The notes beneath the pieces were generated by a model. That model had not been told where the DNA came from and did not search any database. It saw only the letters and a list, made by a program, of their open reading frames with translations. DNA of 64,000 nucleotides, from NCBI GenBank assembly GCA_026391655.1, contig JAPLDR010000019.1, positions 49,831-113,830 of the forward strand, in the 5' to 3' direction. The first letter of the stretch is position 1. Each line of letters starts with the position of its first letter. Below, in pieces: positions 1 to 10,200 of the stretch. This DNA is from Bacteroidia bacterium (lineage in GTDB: Bacteria > Bacteroidota > Bacteroidia > Bacteroidales > Prolixibacteraceae). The position numbers were made by a program, and so were the translations under genes.

Positions 1-1238
1 GCAAAGTTGATTATAATAGGCTTGATAGCAACTGCAGGAGCTGTTGCATCAGCAGCTGTTGATGCTTTGAACTGAATCTGACCTTCTGCTGAATGAGCAT
101 CTCCTTTTAAATCGTTAATGACCTGTATAATACCCGGAAATGAGGCTTCAGCCCAGGGAACAATATTGGTTAATTTGTTTCCATAACCGGTTTTGTAAAC
201 GCGAGCCATTTTTGTATAAAGCTGTTGTCCCGTAATGCCTGTGTAATCAGTACTTAATCCAAAAAAGTTAATATTGTCTCCATAAGTTGCAAAATGGATC
301 TTCTTCATTCCTCCAAGGATAATACTTACATCGTCCGGAACTTCAAATGCTGTTTTGTAGGTCTGTGCTGCTTTGGCCATTTTTGCTGGGTCTTTCATTT
401 CTGAATTGGCTACAAGCCATGCCTTTGAAAGTTTAACAAAAAGGTCTTTTTTCTTTTCCAGAACCTCTTTCCGGGCTATAAATCCGTCCATGATTATATT
501 CGGAAGTAAATCGGTACTTGTCAAAACTTTAGCATCTCTTGATTTCAGACATTCTTCATCGTCAGGCGACCAAACTACTGTTGCGTCGGCATTTCCGGTA
601 GTAAAAGCAGTTTTGGCAGCAAAAGGATCACCCATAGGTAAAATCTTCACATCCTGTTCGGTAAGCCCTCCGGCTTCAAGGGTAGCATGTAGTAAAGTGT
701 TGCTGGGCCAGCCAAGAGCGCAGGCAATCTTTTTACCTTTAAGGTCGGCGACAGTATTTATTGATTTATCAACGATAAAAACATCAGCCCCACGCGAATC
801 ATCAATTTTCAAAAACTGGACAACCGACATTTTAGCAAGGTCGCTGCTACGGTCCATTCCAATAGGCGAAATATCAGTAGTAGTAAAAATAAAATCAAGA
901 TCTCCGTTTTTCAAAGCATCATTGAGTTTTTGCATATCATCCATTCTGACAGCCTCGAAAGTGATACCAAACTCTTTGTACATTCTTGAGTTTTTATTTG
1001 GAGCAGCGCCACCATTCATGTCGATACCAGGTGCAAAACCAACAAAGTTGTTAAATCCTGCACGCAGATCGGGCTTATTACCCTTGGATGCTTTATTCAT
1101 ATATGGATATCCGAAATAAACACCGGCTCCTACCAAACCAAGGATAAGTATGAGGACGATCAGTTGAAATCCCAACGTCCATTTTTTTGGGAATCCGGGA
1201 ATTGATGTTCCTGGATTGTTTTGATAATCAGTTACCAT
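1..1238 (-). CDS. Membrane-anchored periplasmic substrate-binding protein (partial, C-terminus outside window)
   Basis: The frame reads from an ATG at 1238 leftwards and is still open at base 1, giving about 412 residues. Residues 20-45 form one hydrophobic anchor. The rest resembles the NMT1/SsuA type of periplasmic binding protein, with stretches such as DLKGKKIACALGWPS and GNADATVVWSPDDEE. The last visible residues (AIKPIIINFA) resemble the start of an OmpA-type peptidoglycan-binding domain; PBP-OmpA fusions are known in Bacteroidota, so I infer that an OmpA domain follows beyond the edge. It is the last visible gene of a minus-strand operon with two coiled-coil genes, 43 bases after its neighbour. 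No ABC permease or ATPase is in view, so a sensing or structural role is as likely as transport. Confidence 0.75.
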   Translation of the reverse strand, partial: MVTDYQNNPGTSIPGFPKKWTLGFQLIVLILILGLVGAGVYFGYPYMNKASKGNKPDLRAGFNNFVGFAPGIDMNGGAAPNKNSRMYKEFGITFEAVRMDDMQKLNDALKNGDLDFIFTTTDISPIGMDRSSDLAKMSVVQFLKIDDSRGADVFIVDKSINTVADLKGKKIACALGWPSNTLLHATLEAGGLTEQDVKILPMGDPFAAKTAFTTGNADATVVWSPDDEECLKSRDAKVLTSTDLLPNIIMDGFIARKEVLEKKKDLFVKLSKAWLVANSEMKDPAKMAKAAQTYKTAFEVPDDVSIILGGMKKIHFATYGDNINFFGLSTDYTGITGQQLYTKMARVYKTGYGNKLTNIVPWAEASFPGIIQVINDLKGDAHSAEGQIQFKASTAADATAPAVAIKPIIINF

Positions 1239-1281
1239 TTTCTTTATTTAAGGTTTATTTATTTGACATTTTAAAAAATAC

Positions 1282-2403
1282 CTAAAAAATATCACCAAGC
1301 GGACCCGCTGAATTTTTTTCTCCACGGGTCAGTTTGTGGTTAGGATTTGAAATTATTGAAGGATTCGGAATGTCTATCTGTCCTGTATCCAATTTGTTGC
1401 CAATAGTTAGTAGCTTTTCGTAAGCCTCATCGCTGTCGAAATTAAAAGCAGTAGTATTCCTTTCCAAATCTTCAAGGTTCTCAGCTGTCATTGCAAGGTC
1501 CTCTGAAATTCGTCCGGCAACAAATTCAAGGGCATATTCAAGTTTCCAGTTCTGTCCGCCGGGGCCGAGAATTTCTTGCAGGATTGCCGTTGCTCCGCGA
1601 GATGCAGCTGCCATTTCCCAGTCTTTTTTCATAATGCTGACACTTTCCTCAAAATCCTTAATTTTGTTTTCGAGGAGTGTTGCCCCAATGGCTAATTTAC
1701 GGTCAAGATTTGCAAAGATGTTTGAACGGGCTGCATACTTGGTTGTCCATTCAATATTTTTTTCGAGGATGGTATTCGTTCGGGTACCTGCAGATGTTGC
1801 ATTGATAAACTGTTGCTGAAGTTCTACAAATTCATCTGTTTCTTTTATTCCTTCTCCTTTTTCGGCAATCATTTTGTCCATCTGTACTTTAATTTCGCCT
1901 GCCTTTTTGGTTTGCCGCTGAACTTCGGTTTTCGAGTTTTCAGCAACAGTCCGGGTTCCATTTGACATTTGCTCGAAATCGGTGCGAAGTTGTTTTATTT
2001 TCGCTTTATGCTTTAAAAACAAATCATGTGTCTCCCACATTTTTTGTTTTTGTTCATCAAGTTCATCGAAAGGGTTCCAGCGGATGATGGCTTTGTGAAA
2101 CGAACGGACTATTTTGCGGAAAAGCTTAAAAATAACAGGCATCAATAAAATAAAGAGAATAGCTGCAAGAATTGTGACAATTACAGCAAGAACCTGACTT
2201 AGTGCAATAAAAACTGCAGGAATTACCCATCTGATGATTCCGTAACCTATAACTCCAATTATAACTAAACCAACAACGGCACCTATTGGCTTTTCACCTG
2301 TACGCCATTTTCCTAGCGTCTCTTTCCCTTTTTCCATCAGCTGCGCATCATCGAAATACTTCATAATAGGCAGCTGGGTAACTGTTTTTGTTTCTGTTTG
2401 CAT
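1282..2403 (-). CDS. Uncharacterised membrane-anchored coiled-coil protein
   Basis: This 373-residue protein is not one I can name. Two adjacent hydrophobic segments lie at about residues 40-62 and 65-100, followed by a basic stretch and then a long charged helical region (about 125-330) with heptad-like spacing, ending in a polar tail. The likely topology is a short cytoplasmic N-terminus, a hairpin anchor and a large cytoplasmic coiled coil. It sits 19 bases after the coiled-coil gene at 2423-3100 and 43 bases before the binding-protein gene, so the three are probably co-transcribed. A scaffold or mechanical coupling role is possible, but this is inference only. Confidence 0.7.
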   Translation of the reverse strand: MQTETKTVTQLPIMKYFDDAQLMEKGKETLGKWRTGEKPIGAVVGLVIIGVIGYGIIRWVIPAVFIALSQVLAVIVTILAAILFILLMPVIFKLFRKIVRSFHKAIIRWNPFDELDEQKQKMWETHDLFLKHKAKIKQLRTDFEQMSNGTRTVAENSKTEVQRQTKKAGEIKVQMDKMIAEKGEGIKETDEFVELQQQFINATSAGTRTNTILEKNIEWTTKYAARSNIFANLDRKLAIGATLLENKIKDFEESVSIMKKDWEMAAASRGATAILQEILGPGGQNWKLEYALEFVAGRISEDLAMTAENLEDLERNTTAFNFDSDEAYEKLLTIGNKLDTGQIDIPNPSIISNPNHKLTRGEKNSAGPLGDIF

Positions 2404-2422
2404 AACCTTAGTTTTTTTTTGT

Positions 2423-3100
2423 TTAAGATAGATTGGATTTTATTCCGGCTTCAATATCAACAATACTGACAATTACCTGTTCTTTAGCACTACGAATGGC
2501 ACCTATCTTTTTGTCGATATCGTTAAACTGACTATCGTATTTCTGATCGATAGCCATCAGTTGGTTATTCAAGGTCACTTCCTCATTTTGGAGCGCTTGA
2601 ATTTGTTGGGTAAGCTGTTGTATTTTTGTCCTTGTATCCTTGAGTCCATTGTCAAGATTGTTTCTTTCTGTGTCTTTGTCAGCTCGTAATCCCTGTTTTT
2701 TAGACTCTCCCTTGACTACTTCAGCTTCGGCAGTCTGTTGCACCAAATTTTTATAATACATGGCGCTATCGAGTAACCGCGAAGGAGTTAGCGTTTTATC
2801 TATTTTTTGAGCAATCCTGAAAACAGTTTTATAAACTTCCGGATTTGGATTTTGTTTTTCTTCAAAAAGCGTTTCAGTGAATTCAAGAAAATCAAACCCT
2901 GGCTGGTTGTTTTGATTGATTAAATTCTGAAGACGCTGAACGAAGTTCTCAACAAGCGATTGATCCTGAACTCCAAGAGATGCCTGTGTTATTATATTGC
3001 TTGCCGGTTCCGCATTCTGAATTTGCTTTTCCTGTGTGCCAGCTTCAGAATCTCTGAAAAACAGTTGTCTGAAACTAAACCCTTTATTGTTTTCTGACAT
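2423..3100 (-). CDS. Uncharacterised soluble coiled-coil protein
   Basis: A 225-residue protein with no signal peptide or membrane segment. The N-terminal half is helical and polar (conserved-looking QPGFDFLEFTETLFE near residue 70). The C-terminal part from about 125 to 210 is a Q/E/K-rich coiled coil. I do not recognise the family. It is the first gene of the minus-strand run ending in the PBP gene, with a 19-base gap to the next gene. The likely arrangement is a cytoplasmic partner of the membrane coiled-coil protein encoded next. Confidence 0.65.
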   Translation of the reverse strand: MSENNKGFSFRQLFFRDSEAGTQEKQIQNAEPASNIITQASLGVQDQSLVENFVQRLQNLINQNNQPGFDFLEFTETLFEEKQNPNPEVYKTVFRIAQKIDKTLTPSRLLDSAMYYKNLVQQTAEAEVVKGESKKQGLRADKDTERNNLDNGLKDTRTKIQQLTQQIQALQNEEVTLNNQLMAIDQKYDSQFNDIDKKIGAIRSAKEQVIVSIVDIEAGIKSNLS

Positions 3101-3336
3101 TTACTTTAATTAGTTTTTGATTAGTCATTAAGTTCAAAGAATTATTACAAAAATAAGATTTTTTTGACTGGTTATTTTTTTAAAGTCCGAAATAATACAA
3201 GTTATTGTCTGGAATAACCTTATGCAGGTTATCAGGCCATATCATTCCTTAATTCTTTCATTTTTCATTCTTTCATTCCTTTGCTCCTGTTCCACCAACC
3301 CCAACATCTATACTAAAAAGTTTGTCCTCTGTAATG

Positions 3337-3492
3337 TCATTGATAAAAACCATCGAATTGCCTTTTTACGGTTCACTTCTCCTGTTGATAGTTGATTCGC
3401 CATTCTTAGTAAGTATTTAGCGATAAACTCAATAAAAATTCAAATTGATGGTTCATAAGTTTGTAATTATGTTTTTTATTGTTTCCTTTGAT
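3337..3492 (+). repeat. Direct repeat copy A (about 150 bp)
   Basis: Bases 3337-3480 match 6888-7031 without gaps, with about six mismatches, all in the first half; the last 85 or so bases are identical. The match continues a further dozen bases after a one-base insertion in copy B. The two copies lie 3551 bp apart in the same orientation and bracket the TPR and M48 genes. The rest of the 3101-3529 gap (about 430 bp) holds only AT-rich sequence with pyrimidine-rich runs (about 3246-3290) and no gene that I can see. Confidence 0.9.
3460..3490 (+). promoter_or_regulatory. Bacteroidota-type promoter for the TPR-M48 pair
   Basis: TTTG at 3460-3463, a 19-base spacer and TTCCTTTG at 3483-3490 approximate the TTTG-N17-23-TAnnTTTG consensus. 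The start codon follows 39 bases later at 3530. The promoter sits at the right end of direct repeat copy A. Confidence 0.45.
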
Positions 3493-3529
3493 CACATAAG
3501 AACGAACTGAAACAATAAAACTAACAAAC

Positions 3530-4543
3530 ATGAGACTGCTGATTACATTAACTTTAGTGTTATTCTTTGCTGTAAATCTATTTGGTCAGGATGAAAAGAT
3601 AAAAGAACTTGTCTCGCAGGGAACACAATTGCACGATGAGGGAAAATATGATAAGGCCATTAAAAAATACAACGCAGCATTGGATATTGATAAAAACTCC
3701 TCGCTGGCAAACTATGAATTATCATATACATATATGACGATTGAAAAGTATGACGATGCCATAAAATACAGCAAAAGAGTAATTGAACTAAACGGGTATA
3801 ATCAACAAGCAGCTTATACTGTTCTTGGAACGTCACTTGATATGAAAGGCCAGCCCAATGATGCGATTAAAGCATACCGCGAAGGTTTGATATTATTCCC
3901 GAATGATAATTTACTCAATTATAACCTGGCTTTAACTTTAAATAATACAGGTGATTATGACAATGCGGCATTGGCAGCAATCAATGCAATATTGGCAAAA
4001 CCTACCCATGGAAGCAGTCATATTATACTTTCAAGAGCAATGAAAAGCAAAGGCGAACGCGTAAAAGCATTGCTGCCACTCTATTATTTTCTCCTTTTAG
4101 AGCCAAATTCAAAACGCTCATTGATTAATTTAAATATGCTTCAAGGCATGTTAAATCAGGGCGTTGAAAAACAATCGGAGAAAAAAATCAATATCACGAT
4201 TCCATCGGCAGCTTCAAAAGACACTGTTTTTGGGCCGGCCGAAATGATGGTAAGTTTAAAATGCGCAAACAGATTTATCGATAAGAATAAAGGAAAAACA
4301 GATGCTGAGTTTTTTGTCGAAACGAACAAGAGCATCTTTTCAATGTTAGGAGAACTAAAAAAGAATCATAAGGATCTTTGGTGGGATTTATATGTTACAA
4401 AATTTTACGATCTGGTACAGACCGACAATATTGAAGCGTTTAGTTATTACATTTCACAATCTTCAAATTCAGTAGAAGTGAATAATTGGATCGCTAATAA
4501 TCAGGATAAGATGAAACTATTTAATGAATGGATGCAGAAATAA
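3530..4543 (+). CDS. Secreted tetratricopeptide-repeat protein
   Basis: The 337-residue product starts with a signal peptide (hydrophobic residues 3-17, cleavage probably after LFGQ). TPR units follow from about residue 28 to 200, recognisable from spacing such as GKYDKAIKKYNAALDID and EKYDDAIKYSKRVIELN. The C-terminal 110 residues are a non-TPR domain that I cannot name, with a WWDLYVTKFYDL stretch. The stop lies just before the preferred start of the M48 peptidase gene, so the two are probably translationally linked. TPR proteins of this kind usually act as adaptors; serving the adjacent metalloprotease is a reasonable guess. Confidence 0.8.
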   Translation: MRLLITLTLVLFFAVNLFGQDEKIKELVSQGTQLHDEGKYDKAIKKYNAALDIDKNSSLANYELSYTYMTIEKYDDAIKYSKRVIELNGYNQQAAYTVLGTSLDMKGQPNDAIKAYREGLILFPNDNLLNYNLALTLNNTGDYDNAALAAINAILAKPTHGSSHIILSRAMKSKGERVKALLPLYYFLLLEPNSKRSLINLNMLQGMLNQGVEKQSEKKINITIPSAASKDTVFGPAEMMVSLKCANRFIDKNKGKTDAEFFVETNKSIFSMLGELKKNHKDLWWDLYVTKFYDLVQTDNIEAFSYYISQSSNSVEVNNWIANNQDKMKLFNEWMQK

Positions 4544-4569
4544 GAACACACTCTTCTAATAGAAAAAGT

Positions 4570-6663
4570 ATGAGCGATTTTATCTATCCTGCCACGCGTC
4601 AAAGCACAAATAAAAAAGTTTTAAAGCCCACCAGGGAATATCAGTTTGAAGTATTCAAAGTTACGGCATCGATCATTTTGTTTGCAATAGTTTATGTCCT
4701 TCTTGTATTATTGGCAGTAGGTCTGGCCGGAATTGTTTCCTATTTTGGACTTATGCTTCTTATTTTTAAACCAATGTTTATTACACTAATGCTTGGTGCC
4801 GGAATGATTGGTCTGGGCCTGATGGTAATATACTTCCTCGTAAAATTTATTTTCACAATTAAAAAAATAGACAGAAGTGGATTTTATGAGATTAAAGAAC
4901 ACGATTTTCCAAATCTTTATTCGTTTATAAAGAAACTTACGAAAGAGACGGAAACACCGATGCCAAAGAGAATCTACCTGTCGCCCGATGTAAATGCAAG
5001 TGTTTTCTATGATTCGAATTTTTTCAGTATGTTTTTCCCGGTTAAGAAAAACCTGTTAATTGGATTAGGCCTTGTTAATTCAGTAAATATGAGTGAATTT
5101 AAAGCCGTTATTGCACATGAATTTGGCCATTTCTCTCAACACAGCATGAAACTCGGATCATACGTCTTTAATCTGAACAAGATTATTTACAATATGCTTT
5201 ACGACAATGAAGGTTATGCGGCAACAATCGATAAATGGGCTTCGGCCAGCGGATATTTTGCCCTCTTTGCAAACCTGACCATTAAAATAGTTCAGGGTAT
5301 TCAATGGATTTTAAAAAAGGTTTATATCATAATCAACAAATCGAATCTTAGTCTCTCACGACAAATGGAACATCATGCTGATGCTGTTTCGGCATATGCT
5401 ACAGGTCCCAATCATTTAATACTTGCGCTGAAAAGATTGGAAATAGCCGATACCTGTTACAATATTCTTTTGAGCAACTATAATAAATGGATAGCAGAGA
5501 ATATTAAACCCGATAATTTACTCGAACAACATCGGGAAGTGATCCTCCATTTTGCTGTTGAGAATGGGTTTGAATTGGAAAATGGATTACCAGTTGTGAA
5601 CAATCCTGCATCAGCAAATACAAATATTCAGAGTCGGATTATTGTCAAAGATCAATGGGCATCACATCCAGGTACTTCTGAGCGTGAAACTTATCTGCAA
5701 TCATTAAATCTCGAAAATACAGATACAGTATATGATTCACCCTGGACCCTTTTTACCGATCCCGTAACAATACAAAAAAAGATAACCGATCTTTTGTTTT
5801 CGGTTGTACATTATAAAGAAAAAATCAGCCTGCTCGATTTATCATCTTTTAAAGAAAGGTATTACGGCGAGTTCAATCGTAACGCCTATAATAAGGAATT
5901 CAAAGGATTTTATAATAACCGACGAATCGAAGCTTTTAATCCGGATAAAATAAAAGCAGATTTGAATTTGAAATACACTCAATTTGTTGATTTGTATTCG
6001 AATGAGAATTGCAAACTGCCAAAAGAATTAGAGGTAGTTACAGCAGATATTAATCTGTTGAAGGCAATTCATTCAAAACAATACGACATCAAGACATTTG
6101 ATTTTAATGGAAATAAATGTTCAAAGAGAGATATCCCCGAAATATTAAAGCAGCTCGAAACGGAAGAAGCAATTTTAAAAGAACAGATTATTGATCTGGA
6201 TAAAGAGGTTTTTAAATTCTTTATAAGCAAAGCTCCGCAATTAATCCGGAAAGAAATTATTGAGTTGTACAATCGCTATTTTACAGCATCGAAAGATGCG
6301 GAAGTAATCGTAAATGAGTATTCAACCCTTTCATCCACAATTCGACCGATTTATAATAATATTCCTCTTGAAGAGGCTCGCCGGATTATTAATGAAGTAA
6401 AATCGATTGAACGACAAATTATTCTGCGTATTGTAGATTTAATTCCCGACGCGAAAGCTCATAAGTATCTTGCTCAATCACAGTTTGAAAAAATTGATCA
6501 TTATTTATCTGAGAATCGGGCCTATTTTAATGGTAAAGAATTTAATACTGATGAACTTAAGTTATTCACTGAGGCAATCGATTTAATTATCAGTCTAATC
6601 ATCGAACGTGAATTTCAATTGAAAAGAGAGCTATTACAGAAACAGCTGGAAGTGCTAAATTAA
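4570..6663 (+). CDS. M48-family membrane zinc metallopeptidase
   Basis: Numbered from an upstream ATG at 4528, the zinc motif HEFGH falls at residues 197-201 and the third ligand is probably E281 in EHHAD. Two or three transmembrane helices precede the catalytic domain (about residues 45-110). I prefer the ATG at 4570 (protein starting MSDFIYP), because the upstream ATG lies inside the preceding TPR gene and adds 14 residues unlike the family; the product is then 697 residues. The long C-terminal half (about 400-700) is helical and charged. The family cleaves membrane or envelope proteins (HtpX/Ste24-like). Pairing with a secreted TPR protein resembles the BepA/Oma1 theme, where TPR and M48 act together. 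Confidence 0.85.
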   Translation: MSDFIYPATRQSTNKKVLKPTREYQFEVFKVTASIILFAIVYVLLVLLAVGLAGIVSYFGLMLLIFKPMFITLMLGAGMIGLGLMVIYFLVKFIFTIKKIDRSGFYEIKEHDFPNLYSFIKKLTKETETPMPKRIYLSPDVNASVFYDSNFFSMFFPVKKNLLIGLGLVNSVNMSEFKAVIAHEFGHFSQHSMKLGSYVFNLNKIIYNMLYDNEGYAATIDKWASASGYFALFANLTIKIVQGIQWILKKVYIIINKSNLSLSRQMEHHADAVSAYATGPNHLILALKRLEIADTCYNILLSNYNKWIAENIKPDNLLEQHREVILHFAVENGFELENGLPVVNNPASANTNIQSRIIVKDQWASHPGTSERETYLQSLNLENTDTVYDSPWTLFTDPVTIQKKITDLLFSVVHYKEKISLLDLSSFKERYYGEFNRNAYNKEFKGFYNNRRIEAFNPDKIKADLNLKYTQFVDLYSNENCKLPKELEVVTADINLLKAIHSKQYDIKTFDFNGNKCSKRDIPEILKQLETEEAILKEQIIDLDKEVFKFFISKAPQLIRKEIIELYNRYFTASKDAEVIVNEYSTLSSTIRPIYNNIPLEEARRIINEVKSIERQIILRIVDLIPDAKAHKYLAQSQFEKIDHYLSENRAYFNGKEFNTDELKLFTEAIDLIISLIIEREFQLKRELLQKQLEVLN

Positions 6664-6755
6664 AGGGAATGCTGAAGGCATGACATAACTATGACCCTAT
6701 TCAGGGTTTTGACTATTTTCCATAGTCACCACATTCATTTATTCCTTAATTTTCC

Positions 6756-6774
6756 AGACGCATGCCATGCGTCT
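6756..6774. terminator. Palindrome downstream of the M48 gene
   Basis: A perfect 9-bp inverted repeat (agacgcatg / catgcgtct) with a single-base centre lies 93 bases after the M48 stop. It has no obvious T-run, so it may be a terminator stem or a repeat remnant. The surrounding 6664-7227 gap holds no convincing gene, only this palindrome, the dispersed hairpin element and direct repeat copy B. Confidence 0.35.
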
Positions 6775-6796
6775 CTGCATTAATCTTTAAATCTTT

Positions 6797-6886
6797 CATC
6801 TGCTAATAATTTGTTTTTTAATGGCCAGATGGAATTCGCATGAATTTTATTGTCATTTCGATTTGTGATTGCGGAGTCATGCTCAT
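6797..6886 (-). repeat. Dispersed hairpin element, copy 1
   Basis: About 50 bases here match the 5' leader of the oxidoreductase gene at 47207-47260 (shared core aatggccRgatggaaYtcgc on the plus strand). A stem catctg (6797-6802) / cagatg (6826-6831) brackets the loop; at the other site the same stem reads catccg / cggatg, so pairing is kept by a double change. Read on the minus strand, an ATG sits in the stem and is followed by only 17 codons before a stop, so no gene is attached here. It may be an orphan leader. Confidence 0.6.
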
Positions 6887-6887
6887 T

Positions 6888-7044
6888 TCATTGATAAAAA
6901 TCTTCGGATTGCCTTTTTACGGTTTACTTATCCTGTTGATAGTTGATTCGACATTCTTAGTAAGTATTTAGCGATAAACTCAATAAAAATTCAAATTGAT
7001 GGTTCATAAGTTTGTAATTATGTTTTTTATTGGTTTACTTTGAT
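6888..7044 (+). repeat. Direct repeat copy B (about 150 bp)
   Basis: Second copy of the repeat at 3337-3492, same orientation, nearly identical. It also ends at a promoter-like pair: TTTG at 7011-7014, a 20-base spacer and TTACTTTG at 7035-7042. The next gene starts at 7228, so a transcript from it would have a leader of about 180 bases. Confidence 0.9.
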
Positions 7045-7227
7045 AGTAGAAAGAATATTTGAATCAACTTGATTAATCACTTCAGTAGGAAAAGTAAATA
7101 TTGAATATTGCGTTTCTGTTTGATAAGATGACTATGTCCATAGGTTCGTATAATCGCAACTAGTTGTGCTTAAAGTTCAAATATGATAGGAATCGCAACC
7201 GATCACAATTATTGAGATGTTAAAAAA

Positions 7228-10200
7228 ATGTCAGAAGAAGCACCTAAACGATTAGCCCCAACAATTGAAACTTTACGAGCACTCTTTGCAAAGTCAGGTA
7301 ATCAATGTGCTTTTCCAGATTGCACACATTCCTTAGTTGATGATGACAATGAATTCATCGGACAGGTCTGCCATATTGAAGATGCAATGTATGGCGCACG
7401 ATTTAATGAAAAAATGTCTAATGAAGAACGAAGAGGTTATGATAATCTTATTTTATTTTGCTATCGCCATCATATTAAAACAAATGATGTTTCAAAATAT
7501 CCAGTTGAAAAACTTAAAGAAATAAAATTTCAAAATGAAATTAAGTTTCAAACTCCTTTTCAAGTTAGTGATATAACACTTATCACTTTATTTAACGATC
7601 TTAAAAGTATAAAGGAAGATACAACTGAAATTTTAAAAACTGTTATAGGCCACAATCAACAACTTGAAGATATAAAGGCTTTTATTTTCAAAAGTAATGA
7701 GACTCACGAATATAATAAATCTGATTATGTTAGGGAAATAGAATCTATTATGAAACTAAGGGATTCAAATAATCATAAAGCCGCCCTTAAGTTGTTTGAA
7801 AATTTCAAAAGTGAAAAATGGGATAATCTCAATGGACTGGAGAAATATAAAGTACTTGCCAATATTGGAATTATCCATTTGGAACTAAATGATCAAAAGA
7901 AAGCTGCAGAATATTTTATAGAATCATATAGGTATAACCCGGATGATGAAAAAGCAATGGGGTTCGCTGCAATAGGATATGCAGTTTTAAATAAAAAAAT
8001 TAAAGCAACCTTAATTATTGAAAAAATAATTGCAATAAATTCGAAGAACTCAAATGCATATCAGGCATTTATTACTTTGAATAGGGATAATATGGATTTT
8101 TCTGAGATACTGGAAAAAATTCCTATTGAATTACGTGATACCCCGGAAATATCATATGCCTTGGGAGGACTGGCACGTCACAAAAATGACTTTGACACAT
8201 CAATTTATTGGCTACAAAAGGCAATTGAATCGTCATATAAAAACAATTCAGATTTTCATGCAACATTAGGTTCAACTTTACTCGAATCAGTAAGTAACCC
8301 GTTTCAAATTATAACGGGGCAAATTGATAATGAAATAAGGAATAAAATTAAATATAGCATTGAACTACTTACAACTTCGTGGAATAAAGTAAAAGACACT
8401 GATTTACGAAATTCAAGAGCTTGGTTGTTGGTTAACAGAGGAATTGCAAAGAAATTTCTTAAGGATTTTGAGGGATCATTTGATGATATCAAGATGGCTG
8501 CAAGTATAAATGAAGGTGATTACTATACGCTTAGACATTTGTCAATTGTAGCTTTTGAAACAGGAAAGTTAGATTATGCGCTTGAAATATTAGATCAATT
8601 ACAATCAATTGAGTCTAAGGAGAATCAGAGCGAAGTCGCGATAGATTTTTTTAAAGCAGAAGTATTATTTAAAAAGCAAGAATTTTCCCAAGTTATTGAG
8701 ATACTTAAGACCTTAATAAAAGAAACAACCAGCCAGGAAAATAAAGATATAGCGCAAAGCAAATTAATTTCTACCTATGTTGCAATTCATGATTTTAAAA
8801 ATGCTAAAGAATTTAGTTTATCAATTATCGAAAATAGGTCAAATTATTTAAGAGGCTATATTGATGCTTCGAAAGTTTTCTCGATAATGGATAACAACGA
8901 CCAAGCATTGAGCTTACTCAATACTGCGTTTGAGCAATTGAACCACGACACCAATCATGCTGATATACAAGAATTAGCATATGAATTTTACAAATTTGAA
9001 GACTTTCGAAAATCAATTGAATTATTAGAACGCATCACTAAACCTGGAATTTATTCTGAATTAAGCAGTAATTTATTACGAGCATATTATAAAGCTGGCG
9101 AGAATGCAAAGGCTTTGGAGTTAATTCAATCAATTAGATCAAACTATGGACCAATAGACATTGTAACTGAAATACAAAGTAACATTTATGAATCTATTGA
9201 TGATCTTCCAAAAGCAATTGATATTTGCGAAGAGTATTTAAATATTTACCCGGATGATCAGCTCATCCAAATTAGATTAGCAAATATCTATTATAGGCTA
9301 AAAGATAAAGACAAAGTAAAAGAGATACTTAGTAGGTTGAAAGTATTGGGAGAATTACCAATAGATATTTTATACAAACTTGCGCGGCTCAATATTTTGG
9401 TAGGGGAATTCAAGAATGGGTTAAAAGTAGCTTTTGAATTCCGAAGAAAGTTTAGCGATTCTGGAAATGCGCATTCAAAGTATGTTCAACTCTTTTCGGA
9501 ATTTAGGACACTAACAGATCATGTTCGGGATATACATCAAGTTGGTGAAGATACAGCTGTAAAGCTAAAAGACGAGAGCGGAGAAACTCAGTGGTATTAT
9601 ATTCTTCAAAACACTAAAAAATTACTTAATGACGAACTATTATTAAATGATACATTAGTCATTGCTCTTTTGGGCAAGGAAGTTGGAGATACTGTGATCA
9701 TTAATAGGGACTTCGGAGAACCACGAAGATTTGAAATAGTATCTATTCTTAGCAAATATATTTATGCATTTCAAGAAAGTATTGAGCTTATTAATAGGAA
9801 ATTTATTGATATTAAAGGGTTTACGGTTTTAAAAACAAAAGATTCAGGCAATATAAAGGAAGATCTTCGACCAATATTTGATTTATTGGATGAAGCTGAA
9901 AAATTTGAAAAACAAATTCAAGAAGTTTTTAATAAAAAACCACTTACAATAGGTATTCTTGCTCAACTTCGGCAACAGAATCCAATAAAAGTATGGTCAA
10001 ATGTAGTAGGCAGTAATAATTCAGGTATTAATTCTATGAGTGGGCTGCAAAAAGAAATTGAAACAGCCCATTTTTATTTGGATAATGGTAAGGGTATAGT
10101 TCTGGAACTAGTAAGTCTATTAACTTTATTATCAATCAGCAAACTGGAATTACTTGAAGTGCTACCTAATAAAAAAGTCATTTCAAGGTCAACTATTGAG

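Noticed and set aside
373-1119. A 248-codon plus-strand open frame
   Set aside because: It lies antisense to the periplasmic binding protein gene, which has clear family motifs and a proper start; the plus frame has no recognisable features.
6797-6799. A short minus-strand gene starting at the orphan hairpin
   Set aside because: Only 17 codons follow the ATG before a stop and they do not resemble the oxidoreductase start.
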